NCBI GenBank assembly: GCA_029959085.1
Contig: JARWIR010000002.1
Coordinates: 64,534,154 to 64,598,153, forward strand
Reading direction: 5' to 3'
DNA length: 64,000 bases
Origin: Nemophila menziesii
Lineage: Eukaryota > Streptophyta > Magnoliopsida > Boraginales > Hydrophyllaceae
How positions within the stretch are numbered: position 1 is the first letter of the stretch; every line of letters starts with the position of its first letter. The notes beneath the pieces were generated by a model that made no database searches, was not told where the DNA came from, and saw only the letters and a list, made by a program, of their open reading frames with translations. Below are positions 1 through 11,008 of this stretch, piece after piece. The translations under genes and the position numbers were made by a program.

Positions 1-541
1 ATTCGATTTAGATCTGACAAATCAACCTAACTAGATAATCACTATGGTTTAGTTCTTGTGACTATTTACCAATTACAGGAAAAGTTTGCTTAGGAAGCCT
101 TATTGACACAGGTAAATCCTATTTTAAACTATCGATAGCGAATTGGGACCGATTAGGGAAATACTACATAATTCACCCTTACATGTTTAGAACGGCAAAA
201 CTAGTGGGGATTACATGCTAGTGACTCAAGCTATATTCTCATATTACTTCTCCTTCGTATTTATTTTCTGTCTTTAATTTCTTAGTTTTAATTAGTTTAA
301 TTAGAAAATCAAACAAAAATCTATTTGTTTTTACTTTTATTTGCATTTAGTTGTTCTAGCTCTAATTATTTACACTTGATATTTGCATAAGATTCCTCTA
401 ACCTTCGTAGTCTCTGCGGAACGAATCTTAATCTTTTAACTAAAAGTTGCATACGATCTGTATACTTGCAGAACCGTGTAGCTTTAGGGTGTTATTTGTA
501 CTTTATTCATATCTTATTTTATCACACCCTAGGCCCCACCA
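1..541 (+). mobile_element. LTR fragment, 3' part, Athila-type gypsy
   Basis: This is the downstream part of an LTR cut by the window edge. It ends ...CACCCTAGGCCCCACCA, the terminus shared by the other LTRs here. Its body (ATAATCACTATGGTTTAG, GTGACTCAAGCTATATTCTCATA, GAACGAATCTTAATC) resembles the two solo LTRs at 43263-44806 and 45993-47489 and the LTRs of element C more than those of B or F. No primer-binding site follows, so it is a solo LTR or a 3' LTR lying in the coding remnant of element A. Its left end and target duplication are outside the window; the right flank begins AGATA. Confidence 0.75.
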
Positions 542-1272
542 AGATACTAATGATAGTGATATAACCACCAAGCCGGTTACAATTGAAGACCACCATGTGG
601 TTGATAATCTTCTTAGCATGGTGGAAGAAGGAATAGCAACGAAAATCCTACTATTGAAACAGAGATTGCTATTCATATGGTGCGTGCACATGATCAAGAT
701 ATAGAATGCAAAAATGAAGAAGAGGTGATCGAGATTATTGAGATTTCACGTCAAGAATATGATGAGGTAATAGTGGAAAATTGGGTTGAAAGCGAAGATG
801 AATGTGAAGTGGTTTAGGAATCAATTGAAGAATTAAAGCTTCGTGATAAAAGAGAAGTCGAATCTCCACCACAAAAAGTTCACCAATCACTATCTCCACC
901 ACAAATCATCATTAGAGATAAAAAATCGGAATCACCTCTATTACTAAAAATTATCAATAGGTGCTACGCAAGAAAGGTGCTACACCGCGAGAATAAAGCG
1001 GTAAGGAGAAGCACCTACCCACCACATTTTAAAGAGGAACGCGAGATTAAAGAGAATACAAATGAGCTTATACCGTTGAGGGAGGTTATCTACTATCGGG
1101 TGGTGAAGAATAAGTTTCGTCGTGAAAGTAAGAAGGCGAAACGGAGATACTACCCTCCCCCTTTCAGAGATCGATTAAATAAAATTCTAAGGGGGAAGGT
1201 CCCAAAGCTTACATGCCAAGGACGAGGCGAATATAAGTGGAGGAGAACCGCAAGGGCCTCAATACCATCTTA
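542..1272 (+). pseudogene. Coding remnant of element A (end of gag/pol-type ORF)
   Basis: Broken plus-strand coding sequence. An acidic stretch (about 560-820) is followed by a stop near 818. A Lys/Arg-rich stretch with two similar YPPPF/YPPHF motifs then remains open from 977 to 1272. I do not recognise the domain. The position is telling: the sequence after it (CTTGGGAGACAACCCA, then TTTTTCAATTCCTAG..GTATA..TATAAGTAATTA) matches what follows the Gag-PR ORF of element B at about 22000-22100. I therefore read it as the degenerate end of the main ORF of element A. It is unlikely to be a host gene. Confidence 0.5.
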
Positions 1273-1442
1273 ATGGAAGGTAATGCGTCGAACTTAAAAA
1301 CGTAATAAACAAAAGTGATTCTTGGGAGACAACCCATGTTTTAATTTGCTTTAATGTTTTTCAATTCCTAGTGTATATTATAAGTAATTAGCATCTATTT
1401 TTAAGAAATGAGAAAGGTGGTGTGTTAAAGTGTGCAGGAATT

Positions 1443-1452
1443 GAGTTTGGGG
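1443..1452 (+). promoter_or_regulatory. PPT-like motif 1 of element A
   Basis: GAGTTTGGGG, identical to the core of the real polypurine tract at 4049. It lies just after the main ORF and before the inverted-repeat array. Element B has the same motif in the same place (22145-22154). Related copies sit at the same landmark on the minus strand near 8102, 47706 and 62468. Confidence 0.5.
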
Positions 1453-1479
1453 TGAAAAGGAACGAAAAGAAAAAAATCT

Positions 1480-1915
1480 GCAGCGCCACCAGTATACCGG
1501 ATGAAATCCCCAGTATACCGAAGGGGGGAAACACGAGCCCACGGGTTCTAGAATCGGGTTTTTTGCCGAAGGGTACTTTACTGGGACCGGCTAGCCGGTC
1601 ATCTGCCCTGTATGCGGGCCCGCTGCGTCGAAAAAAAAAATCTGGACACAATTAGAGAAAACTTCGACAAGTCATATATTTGCGCTCGGATGTCGAAATC
1701 AGGTGATCTTTGAGCCTAAACTGCATAACTTTTTGAGATCTAGCTGTTGGGGAGGTCGTTTTTCGTGACCGGCTAGCCAGTGATACCACTGGTATGCCGG
1801 TGCCCAGAAACACGTGCCCACAGGTATCGACTCGGGTTCAAGGCAGAATGTTACGAAAAGAAGGACATCCAGCACCGGTATGCCGGCCAGAACTCCGGTA
1901 TGCTGGTCAGTATGG
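1480..1915 (+). repeat. GC-rich inverted-repeat array, element A
   Basis: Two clusters (about 1480-1640 and 1755-1915) of short dyads in otherwise AT-rich DNA. They include the 14-bp perfect palindrome ACCGGCTAGCCGGT near 1588 and CCGGTATGCCGG-type hairpins near 1790, 1877 and 1900. A conserved partner sequence, AAACACGAGCCC..GGGTTCT..TCGGGTTTTTT, recurs in each unit. The same unit type is found in B at 22185-22560. Open frames crossing this array look like by-products of the repeats. Confidence 0.7.
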
Positions 1916-1924
1916 CGGTTTTGA

Positions 1925-2309
1925 AGTGTTTGATTCCAATTCCACTTCTTAACTTATCAAGAAGTAACCCTAGCCTCTTCAAAAACTATTTTCCAGACCC
2001 TAACCCATTATATACCTGCACAAAGACCACTACAACACCCAATAACATTAAATCCTTCCTCCTATTCCGTTCCAAACACACATCCAACACCACAATCCTT
2101 CAAGAAAATCAAGAAATCTTCTCCTTCAACCTTAAGCCTCTTCATCAAAGCTACAATCCCATTCATTAAACCTTCCCCAAGCCATTACATATTCATTACC
2201 CATCTCATATAACACCATAATCCTTCATTACAAATCCTCATAACATCAAAATTCAAAACTCTTCTCTAGTTTTTGATTATTTGAAGTTTTGAGTTTGGGG
2301 TTCATTGAG
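1925..2309 (+). promoter_or_regulatory. ORF3 leader with TATA-like site, element A
   Basis: Conserved non-coding stretch. AGTAACCCTAGCCT and CAGACCCTAACC lead to a TATA-like site (TTATATACC, about 2008-2016). About 300 bases of A/C-rich, T-poor leader follow before the ATG of the ORF3 remnant at 2310. Element B has the same order with TATATATA at 22646. A role as an internal promoter is inferred. A PPT-like GAGTTTGGGG lies at 2291-2300, just ahead of the ATG. Confidence 0.4.
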
Positions 2310-2590
2310 ATGACAAAGATTGGGAGGTCAAGAATACCATGAAGAGGAAGAAGAAGTTGAAGAACCTTTTATTACTTTTGGGTGTTGAAAGATGTAGTTG
2401 AAAGTATGGAACTTTTGGAGAATAATCAAGAAGATGTGTTACCAACCATAGGAAAAAGTCACAAAAGAGTTGGAGCTTATGCAAATCATATTACGTGGAG
2501 CGAGCAATGTTCAACATGCCACCTACGCAACACAAGGAGCTCAACCTACATGTAACCATAGCAACCAGATTTGTGCTTGTTCAGATACGT
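2310..2590 (+). pseudogene. ORF3 remnant with large internal deletion (element A)
   Basis: The ATG at 2310 opens a short frame that soon stops. Compared with the 438-codon ORF3 of element F, only about the first ten codons and the last part survive. The end (GCAACCATAGCAACCAGATTTGTGCTTGTTCAGATACG) aligns with the C-terminus and downstream bases of the F ORF3. Element B at 23042-23320 carries the same kind of deletion and is closely similar through it, so the deletion predates at least one of the two insertions. Confidence 0.6.
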
Positions 2591-4061
2591 TTTCCTATCC
2601 TTTCTTATTTGTTTAATTTGTTTATTTTCTTTATTGAGTCTTTTTCGAGTCATGGGACACGACTCATTTTTGAGTTTGGGGTGGGGTTCGTTGCCTCATC
2701 CCAATTTTTTGTGTTTTACATGCTTTAAGTAAAATTAATCTAAGGGTTGCGTTTGAGTGTAGAGTATTTTAAATGCCCCCATCAAGCATGCTTTTTATGA
2801 ATTTATGATAGAAAATAGTTGACTTTAGGAGTTAGTGTAAACCGCACTTAGATTGCATGCAAATATGAAGTAATTGATAGGAAGAATTAATGAACAATGC
2901 AAAAGAAGTAAACTTGTGCTTAAGGATAATGGGTGGTTTGTAGAACGTGAGATCTGTATGAGTAGAAAACCCACTTAGGTATGAACTAGAGGCAAGCTGT
3001 GTAAATAGGAAAATGATATAGGCAGTTCTTTGTTAGCCCTTTGAATCCTTTTGGCCTTCTATCCATGAATTAATTATATCCTTATTAGCCAAATTTTTAG
3101 CCTTTAAGCCTTTCTTTTGTCGCCACATTATAAGCCAATATCCCTTTAGATTGTTAGGCATGACCATATGACCCACACTTGAATCACGATCATGAGACTT
3201 CCTGTCTTGAGCTTGAGTTTGGGGTGGTGGGTCCACTATATGGGAATTTACATTGGGTTGGGATTTTTGAGCTTATCAATTATGCTCGGTGCTATATTTT
3301 GATGATGATTCACAGGTTTATTACATCGTAACCCTTTGCCGGGGTAATAGTAAATGAAAAAGAAGCTAAAAAGCTAAAGTTATGAATAGGCATAATTTAT
3401 TAAAAAAATAGCATGATATCTCAACATAAAAAAGAGATTCATGACTATACAAAAGAAAAAAGAAAATTTTCGTATGAAAAAAAATATATATTTGAACCGG
3501 CAAGGTGAAATTTTTTATGTGATCATCTTTCGTGCTTATTAGGTTAATTTGGGGACGCTACATTAGCACGTCAAATGGGTTGAGTGAGAACGTTATTCGA
3601 GTGTAAACTCAAGCTCTTGGAGAGTTTGTTGATGGTAAGTGAGGAGAAAACAAAAAGCTCACTTCAAATTTACCAAATAAACATATCATACCGTCCCTCA
3701 GCCGATATTAAAACCATAAAGACCTCGTGATTCCTAGTTACACAGTGAGTTAATAGGGAGTATGCTAAGTGGAGCATTCAAATCAAGTAAGGATCGAGGA
3801 ACACCCTATAGCCACCATCTTGAGATAAGTCATAAGCGTAACCTTCTAGCATTGTGAAATTAATTCTGGATTGATATTAATTTGTGTTTGAGTTTGCATG
3901 ATATGTGTATGTGTTTATTAATTCATATATTAGACTATATGAGATTTGTTTTAAGTTGTGCTTTGGGAATATTTACTAGATTTCACCTTCTGCGTTCACC
4001 TAAAAGATCCTTTGTTTTTATTTTACTTTGTCAGGACGGCAAAGGTTTGAGTTTGGGGTCT
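2591..4061 (+). mobile_element. 3' non-coding region of element A, with hairpin and PPT
   Basis: No coding sequence seen. It holds a hairpin at 2647-2665 (GAGTCATG-GGA-CACGACTC, one mismatch), a PPT-like GAGTTTGGGG directly after it (2672-2681), a third purine motif at 3215-3224 (GAGTTTGGGGTGGTGGG), and the true polypurine tract at 4049-4061 next to the 3' LTR. The stretch 2740-4048 is nearly colinear with 23460-25477 of element B, apart from the MITE in B. Confidence 0.7.
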
Positions 4062-5869
4062 TGATTTCTCCCTATTTGTTCTAATTATTAGCCCTTTAGA
4101 GATATATTTTTAGGTGAATATTTGACTTATTTCATAGACTTTTATGCTTATTTGATCATATTGCACTTTCTCCCCTTGGAAATTGACTATTTGCATTTTT
4201 AGAGCTTTTGTGCGTTAATTTGATTATTTTTAGTGCAAAATTAGTAGGTTCTTGAATTTCATGGAAGACCAATCCAAGGAGGAGAAGTTAGAATTAAAGT
4301 CTTAGGGTATTTTAGTGTGTTAGGAAGTATTTAAGTCGAGTTTCTATTTTTAGAGTGCACTTTCCTATTTCTATTTCTTGAATTATTGATTTATTCTTTT
4401 TAAAGCATATGCGGTTTAATTATTTATTTATTGTGAAGCTTTAAAATATATATGGTAATTACTTACAGTCCAAGTCAAGTTAAAGAAGTAAAGGAAATAG
4501 ATTTACATGGAAATATAAGGAAGGATATATGCAAAGAAGGAAAAGATAAAGCTGCCTTATAAATCTGAAATTCCAGCCACGTTTCAAAGACGAGCTCATA
4601 ACTTAAGATTGGCTAGGAATATGGGAGAATGGTCGGCACCAATGGAAAGAGCTTTCCGAGACAAGCGGTTTCGGATATTAGAACGCGTCAAACGAATAAT
4701 TATTGAAGGAGATATGACCAAAACAAATCAGCAGCAGAATCTTACCTTTCCTAGATTTTAGGGCTACGAATTTAAGAGTTCTTGCCTTGTCTTCCACTCC
4801 AAGTAAATTCGACCTAGGGCTTCCTAGCACCTATAAATACATCTCTTAGACCTCATTATTCAGTACCTCTCAATATTCATTCAATATATACATCTTTAGA
4901 GAGAGAGTCAGGACCACCTCTCACAATTTATTCAATTCATAAAATTGTTAGAGAGAGAGTCAAAGACTTCAAGAGCAAGAAGGCAGAGGAGAAGCCAGAG
5001 CTGGAGGAATTCTATTCTTCCAACAAAAAGTCATCCAAATCTTAGGTTATCAATTTCTTTTATGTAATTAAATATGATGTCTTTTTATTTAGTTTTAGTC
5101 TTTAATATTGCTATGAGCTAAATTTCCATATACTTGAGAATCGCATTAAAGGGACGAACCTTAATTAATTAATCTTTGTTTTGAATTTGGGACTGTATGA
5201 TTTAAATTGAATTGAGTCTTAGGTATTGGATATTACTTTGTTCTTAATCACTATTTCTTTTCTGTACAACTAGAAATAGGTTTTAGTATTTGGGCTATTC
5301 ACTTTAGTGGCGAAGTGATCATCCGACAGGGGGGTTTGAATACAGACTTAGGTAATACCCGTGTAATGGACGAAAGTCATATGATTTACATAGCCAAAGA
5401 GGTAAAATATTATTCATCTGAAAGTAGCTTATATTCACCCTGACAGGGTTTGTAATACCGTAGGATAGCTCTTAAGTCCACCCTGACGGGGGCTAGGAGA
5501 TATTAGATTCTAATACCAATTCTACCCTTAAACATATCATAGATTATATTAATTAGGTGGATTCCTTGCGAGACTCAAGTATCTCTCACATCTAAAGTCG
5601 TCTTTTACTTGCATCATTTCTTTTCTGTTATTTACTTTTAGTCTTTATTTATTTGCCTATTTAGTTTAAGAAAACCAAACAAAAATCTACTATTTTACTT
5701 TTCTGTCAAGCAATTATTTCTACTATCTGATTAATATTGGAGTTGAACCTAATCCGTCTCTGAGAACGAAACCTGATTTATCGGAGTATTACTTGGACAA
5801 CCGTACACTTGCGGTAATTGTGGTTGCTTTATTTCTGTACTTAATTTAATAACACGCAAGGACCCACCA
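4062..5869 (+). mobile_element. 3' LTR of element A
   Basis: Begins TGATTTCTCC directly after the polypurine tract TTTGAGTTTGGGGTCT and ends GGACCCACCA. At 1808 bp it is somewhat longer than the LTRs of B (1566) and F (1562). A promoter TATA box, TATAAATA, lies at 4832-4839, followed by the R/U5-like segment with the Athila blocks CCGACAGGGGGG and CACCCTGACGGGGGCTAGGAG. The sequence to the right (from 5870) belongs to a minus-strand element, so A was inserted into J. Confidence 0.85.
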
Positions 5870-7021
5870 GCTTGTAGTAGTGTTAGGGGTCTCCCACCTC
5901 TGGTACATCACACAGTATTTGTCTCCATATTTTGCACACTTCTCACTATCCATCAACGAATCGCCGTAGAGATTGAGTTACTCTCACAAATGTTTCTCGC
6001 TCAACCCAAGATTTGATGCACTTAATTCGCATAGCCAATAACCCAGTATAAAGCATCAAGATGATCACATACAAATTCCACTTTACTGGTTCAATTCATA
6101 TAATTTTTTTCACTTTATTTTCTCTCTTTTGTAAGTTAGTTATGACTCTTTTTGGTGCGAGGTGTCATGCTACTTCTTTTCACATATTTCTTTTCTTTTC
6201 AATAATTTTTTTCTTATACCCGGGCAATGGGTCACAATATGAACAAGTGATACATCATCAAAAGCACAATTACATAACTCGAAAATACCCAACCCAATAA
6301 TGTTTCCGATAATGTTAACCCACCACCCCAAACTACATCTCTAAACCAATTGTCTATGCATCGTGATTCGAGTACGGGTCATATGAAAAAGTTCTACAAT
6401 CTAAAGGGTATGGATTGTAATGTGGCTAATAAAAGGTTTTAAAAAGGCTAGAAGGGGCTGAGATGGATATTAAATCAATTATATTTGGACAGCAAGTTAA
6501 GAGGAAACAAAATGGCTTATCGAAGAACTGCCTTAATTAATTTCCTAACTATTCATTTTCGTTACTTTCTCACCTCTAGAACGTTCATTAAATGAGTTCA
6601 TCAACTAGCTCGGATCTCACAACCTACACATCCCTCAAGGCTCCCTAAGATCAAAACTTGTTTCTACACTGCATTGCTTACCAATCCTTTCTTTACTTTT
6701 AAGGTGTGTTTTCATGTTCATATTTCAAATAATACAATACAATTAGTTCATAAACATATTACTTCTATATCATTAAATCACTAAAGGTTATGCTTCTAGG
6801 ACATTAAACATATTCGACATCTTATTCCATCTCTAAAAAAAAATTAAATTTCTCCAAAAAAAAATAAACCACATAAAATGGAAATGTGGGGAAACGAATC
6901 CACACACCCCCAACTTAAAAATGTGTTGTGTCCCCACGACTCGAAACAATCTCGATAAAAAAACTAAATATGTATTACGAATAGAGAAATGGTACGGAAG
7001 AAAGAAAACATACTCTTCGAG
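5870..7021 (-). mobile_element. 3' non-coding region of remnant element J
   Basis: Minus-strand counterpart of the C region 10375-11978. It shares the blocks CATCAACGAATCGCC, CATAGCCAATAACCCAGTATAAAGC, CACCACCCCAAACT (PPT-like motif, 6320-6335) and GTGTTGTGTCCCCACGACTCG (the ORF3-distal hairpin, degenerate, about 6923-6942). Its own polypurine tract and 3' LTR would lie to the left of element A, outside the window. No ORF here looks real. Confidence 0.65.
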
Positions 7022-7308
7022 GCTATTGCCTCGCGTGACAAATACCCAAGATAGGGTGCAGTGTTTCTCTTCTTGTATCACCACATTCACATTCACTTAC
7101 CTCCTATTGTTCTCCACCCCAATCATTCAATCAACTCTAGAAATCTGTTGTATTTACCTTTCTCTAACTTCTTTCTCGAATTCGTGTTGCGATAGCTACT
7201 AGGGCCTTTAGAAGCTTTACATGTTTTCCTCTTGTTCTCACCAAATTTCTTCCTTTTATTATTTTTCATCTTCCTCGCATTAGACAATGTCTCCGTTCTT
7301 CGCATCAT
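7022..7308 (-). pseudogene. ORF3 remnant, element J
   Basis: The start (MMRRTETLSN.., 7308 leftward) matches the start of the plus-strand ORF3 remnant I (MALRTETLAS.., 37252), and both contain GENKR about 20 residues in. The frame ends soon after ..KYNRFLELIEK, equivalent to the ..YARFLELGEK block of the C ORF3. The next bases correspond to the far C-terminus of ORF3 (GGCTATTGCCTCGCG). About 300 codons of the central domain have therefore been deleted. Confidence 0.55.
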
Positions 7309-8239
7309 CTTCCTTAACCTCTAACTCAAAATTCTACCATTTTTAGAATTACCCTTTGATGTCGGTGGATAAGGTATTATTTAAAGTGGGAAAGGTGTAA
7401 GGATGTTTCTCTATGTGGGTGTCATGTAATCTTGCTTGGATGAGAAGGATTTAAGAAATTTAGGAAAAAGGTTTTGAAAATTTCTGGATTAAAACTTGAT
7501 TTCTTTGAAGTTTTGGAATGATTCGGTTTGGTTAATGCCGTATATAGGAGTGTAGGGATGGATTTGGATATTAATTTATAGTGACATGGTGGTTTTTTAT
7601 GTGAGGTGAAGGTTTGGTAAAGTTTCAATGGAGTTCTATTGAGTTTGGGTGATTTGGGTAAGAATGAGGTTTAAGGTTTGTGAGGTATAACATGACAAAC
7701 CCCTTCTTATGTTGACCTATCTCGAACAGCACCGGCATGCTTCTTGTGGGGCCTGTAAGCTGGTCAAATATCTTTACGATTATGACCACGAACCATCGCG
7801 AGCCTTCTTCGCGAACCTCAACACTGTTACCGCATAAGAATGCCGGTCGTGGGACCAGTATGCCGATCCTGCCTCGCAAAACTTCTGACTTAAACCGTCA
7901 TGACTCTTCTATCATGATCGACGACACGGTATTGGACCGGCTAGCCGCTCGTATGGTCGGCATGCCGGTCAAATGTGATACTTTCTGACCTAGACCGTAT
8001 CGAGGACCGTAGCGACCCTTGTAGTAGGGCCTGTAGGCCGGTCACGGGACCGATGTGCCGGTCCGCTGTTTGTGATTCGGTTTTTCGTGAAATTCTTCAA
8101 CCCAAACTCATTTTCTACATTACCTACACATCAAAAACACTATATACATTTCTCATTAAAATATACACTAAAACACATAAAAATTACTAAGAAACACTAA
8201 AGATCTAAACTAGTAAAGCAATTAAAACTTGGGGTGTCT
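7309..8239 (-). repeat. ORF3 leader plus inverted-repeat array, element J
   Basis: A TATA-like CCTATATACGG (7541-7550, minus strand) sits about 240 bases before the ORF3 start. The GC-rich dyad array is at 7725-8075, with CCGGCATGC, GACCGGCTAGCC, GTCGGCATGCCGGTC and GGGCCTGTAGGCCGGTC, in units of about 100 bases. It is flanked by a PPT-like motif (AACCCAAACTC, about 8100). No protein-coding gene is evident. Confidence 0.6.
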
Positions 8240-8642
8240 CCCAAGAGCATTTTTATATAACTTCATTTAAAGTTTGACGTGTTTATTCCATTATTCATTG
8301 AGTATGTAGTCTCCCCAACAGCTGGTGAGGTTATGAATGTCTACTATACGAAGCTTTTGACCTCCCGTGGGGCGTATCTCTAGCAATTTATCCGTCATCA
8401 CTCGAGTAACGATGAATGGTCCCATCCATGTATTTTTGCAACCTCGTGGCCTATTCTCTTGTTTGGAGGCCTTCCAAGCAACCTCGTTGCCAACCCCTAC
8501 CTCATAATTTGCTCTCTCTTTCACGAGTTCATGGTGTACCTTATATTAGACCTCTTTGGTTACTATCAGAATAATGGGGATCTCAAGTGACTCCTCCTTA
8601 ATCTCTTTGTCCAAAATAATTGATGTTTCAGACTTCTCTTCA
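8240..8642 (-). pseudogene. 3' end of a Gag-PR-tail ORF, element J
   Basis: Minus-strand coding remnant ending in the tail domain. The open part 8291-8524 has VGNEVAWKA, NTWMGPFIVTRV, LLEIRPTGGQKLRIVDIH and SCWGDYI, closely parallel to residues 846-909 of the C ORF at 14173-16914. Farther upstream on the same strand is an acidic linker interrupted by a stop. The fragment breaks at about 8643, where an LTR remnant of element B begins. Upstream Gag and protease are missing. Confidence 0.7.
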
Positions 8643-8647
8643 ATCAT

Positions 8648-8820
8648 ATTCGCCCATATAGGGGTTTATAGTACTTTAGGATAGCTCCTAGGTCCACCCG
8701 ACAGGGGGCTAGGAGACATTAGAGTCCCGACTAATATTATAATACCAATTATACCCTTAAACAAAGCATAGGTTACGTTAATTAGGTGGATTCCTTGCGA
8801 GACTCAAGTATCTCTCATCT
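8648..8820 (+). mobile_element. 5' LTR of element B, left remnant
   Basis: Matches the B 3' LTR from about 26608 (ATTCGCCCATATAGGGGTTTATAGTAC) to the point where element C is inserted. The first ~1.1 kb of this LTR is missing. The last five bases (CATCT, 8816-8820) are the target duplication of element C; the LTR resumes at 18772. Confidence 0.8.
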
Positions 8821-10358
8821 TGGTGGTGCCTAGGGTGTGATAAAAATAAGATTAAAATAAGCCAAGAAACTACGCACTCTCACCCTAGACAGGCACAGTA
8901 CTGCAAGTATTACAGGACGTATGCAAGTTTTAATGATAAGTAGAGTTCGTTCTCAGGGACTTGAGTGTGTTAATCGCGTGAGTAGAAATAACGAGTAAAA
9001 GTACATAATTAAAGACAGAAAATTAAAGCAAAGAGATTTTCAAAAATAAGAATTAAAACTAGGAAAATAAAGACAATAAAATAAAATATAAGAAATATGA
9101 GATGAGAAGTATAGCTCAGGTTTTGCTAGTATGCACTAATCCTTCTAATTCTATCTATGAATCTAGTTCATAAGGGAGAATATTAGCTCTTGGTATACTT
9201 AGTCAGGATTCTAAATTCCCATACCTTAGACCTTGAGAGCGACTAAGGGGGCTACGGCACAACCAAGAAGTGTTTTATCTTAGGGTTATCAAACGCCACT
9301 AAGGCCCTAAGCAAATACTGCAATCCTGGTGATATGGTGGTTAAAACAAACCCTAATGACTATCTAGTTAGAAGCATGTTTTGTCAGAACTACTATCGAC
9401 ACTAGACATTATGTGGTGGTTCAATAGTTAAACACCCTGTCAAGAAGACCATCTAACTACTATTAAAACAATCCTAAAGTGATCAGTTCTAGGAAAGACA
9501 TTAAATCAAAACACATAAACAAATATGAAGTAAGTAGCTAATATCAGATTAAAACATATAATTCCCAAAGAAACTTAGATAGAAGAATTAGAATTCATAT
9601 ATTATTCATATGCAAAACCCAAGCTATGGGAAGTTTAGTTCATATCTGATGGAAATAAACTAAAATAAATTACAAAAGACATCATCTTGCTCTCTACAAT
9701 AAACTGGAAGAATAAAACCTTAAGAACTAATTACTTTGAGGCAAGCATCAATAGGGTGTAAAATTACAAGTTATATAAGGGTGTATTTATAGGTGTTTAG
9801 AAGAACTAATTCATTTTCTTGAGGAAGAGTTAAGGTAATGGACTTCTAGCCCAACTCAAATTCGTATGGAAATAAAGATAAACACTGTTGGACCGTTTTG
9901 AGCATATCTTCTTCGTTATTGGTCAGATTGAGCTCCATAAGACACCAAAAGAATCGCAACAGAATTATCTTGACCCTAAAGAAGGAAATCACCAGAATCG
10001 GTCTATTTCTTAGGTAAAAACACATATCTTTGGACGTGTATGCAGAATCCCAGATTTAGGCAGCTTTTCCTTTTCCATCTTTTTAGCTTTTGTTTCCTTA
10101 TCTCCAATTACGATGCAAATCTCTTTCCATAAGTTGTAATCTTTGACTTGGACTCTAATTAAGCTCCATAATTATCTTTAAAGCTACACACTAAATAAAC
10201 AATTAAACCCAATATGCTCTAAAAATAATAATTCTACAAATCAAGACTCAAAATAGGAAAGTGCACTAAAACTCAAGAAAATCGACATTATTGACTTCTA
10301 AATCACTAAAAATGATGTCTCATCCTAACATTAATCTATCACAAATGAGGAGACATCA
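8821..10358 (-). mobile_element. 3' LTR of element C
   Basis: Read on the plus strand it begins TGGTGGTGCC and ends GGAGACATCA (minus strand: TGATGTCTCC...CACCACCA). Length is 1538 bp, equal to the 5' copy. The promoter TATA (TATAAATA on the minus strand) lies near 9785, with the signature blocks shared by all LTRs here (a run with CCCTAGGCACCACCA at the 3' end). Confidence 0.92.
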
Positions 10359-10376
10359 AGACCCCCAACTCAAAGT
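10359..10376 (-). promoter_or_regulatory. Polypurine tract of element C
   Basis: Minus strand: CTTTGAGTTGGGGGTCT immediately before the LTR start. This is where a plus-strand primer would be made in reverse transcription. The same sequence type precedes every 3' LTR in the window (4049, 25478, 41783, 58709). Confidence 0.85.
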
Positions 10377-10971
10377 TGTATCGTCCCGATACAATAAAGA
10401 TAAAAACAAAGGGAAGTCTATAAATACACACTTATAAAATTCTCAACACTAGGGAAAAAGTATAGCAGAATATATAGAATAAACCTAAAGCACATAACTC
10501 AAAAAATTTCATGCAAAAATATTCATAAACTACATACCTGTACACTTCTCATATCCACAGTCAACACGGCTTGAATTCAAGATCAGATTAGTTTCGCAAT
10601 GTAAGAAGGATTGGGACTTTACTCAGTTCCCCAAGAGAGCTATAGATTGTTCATCGATTTTTACTAGTATTCAAAGATCCATTCAACTAATCTCGAATGG
10701 CTCAATCACTTCTCAACTACATAGCAAAGAATCAAAAGGTCCTTAAGGTTGTAATGTAGGCTTAGGGACGGTATGGTAGTATATTTGGATAATTTGGAGT
10801 GAGCTTTTGGCTCTCTCCTCACTAGCCATCAACGAATCGCCCTAGAGCTTGAGTTACTCTCTTAAAACGTTTCTCACTCAAACCAATGAATTCCTTGATG
10901 CATAATTTAGCATCCCCAATAACCCAATAAAAAGCTTAAGATGCTCACATAAATATCCACTTTGCCGGTCC

Positions 10972-11008
<37 letters not shown>

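Noticed and set aside
10975..11006. (TA)n run as an origin or regulatory site
   Set aside because: Simple microsatellite, absent in the other elements at this point.
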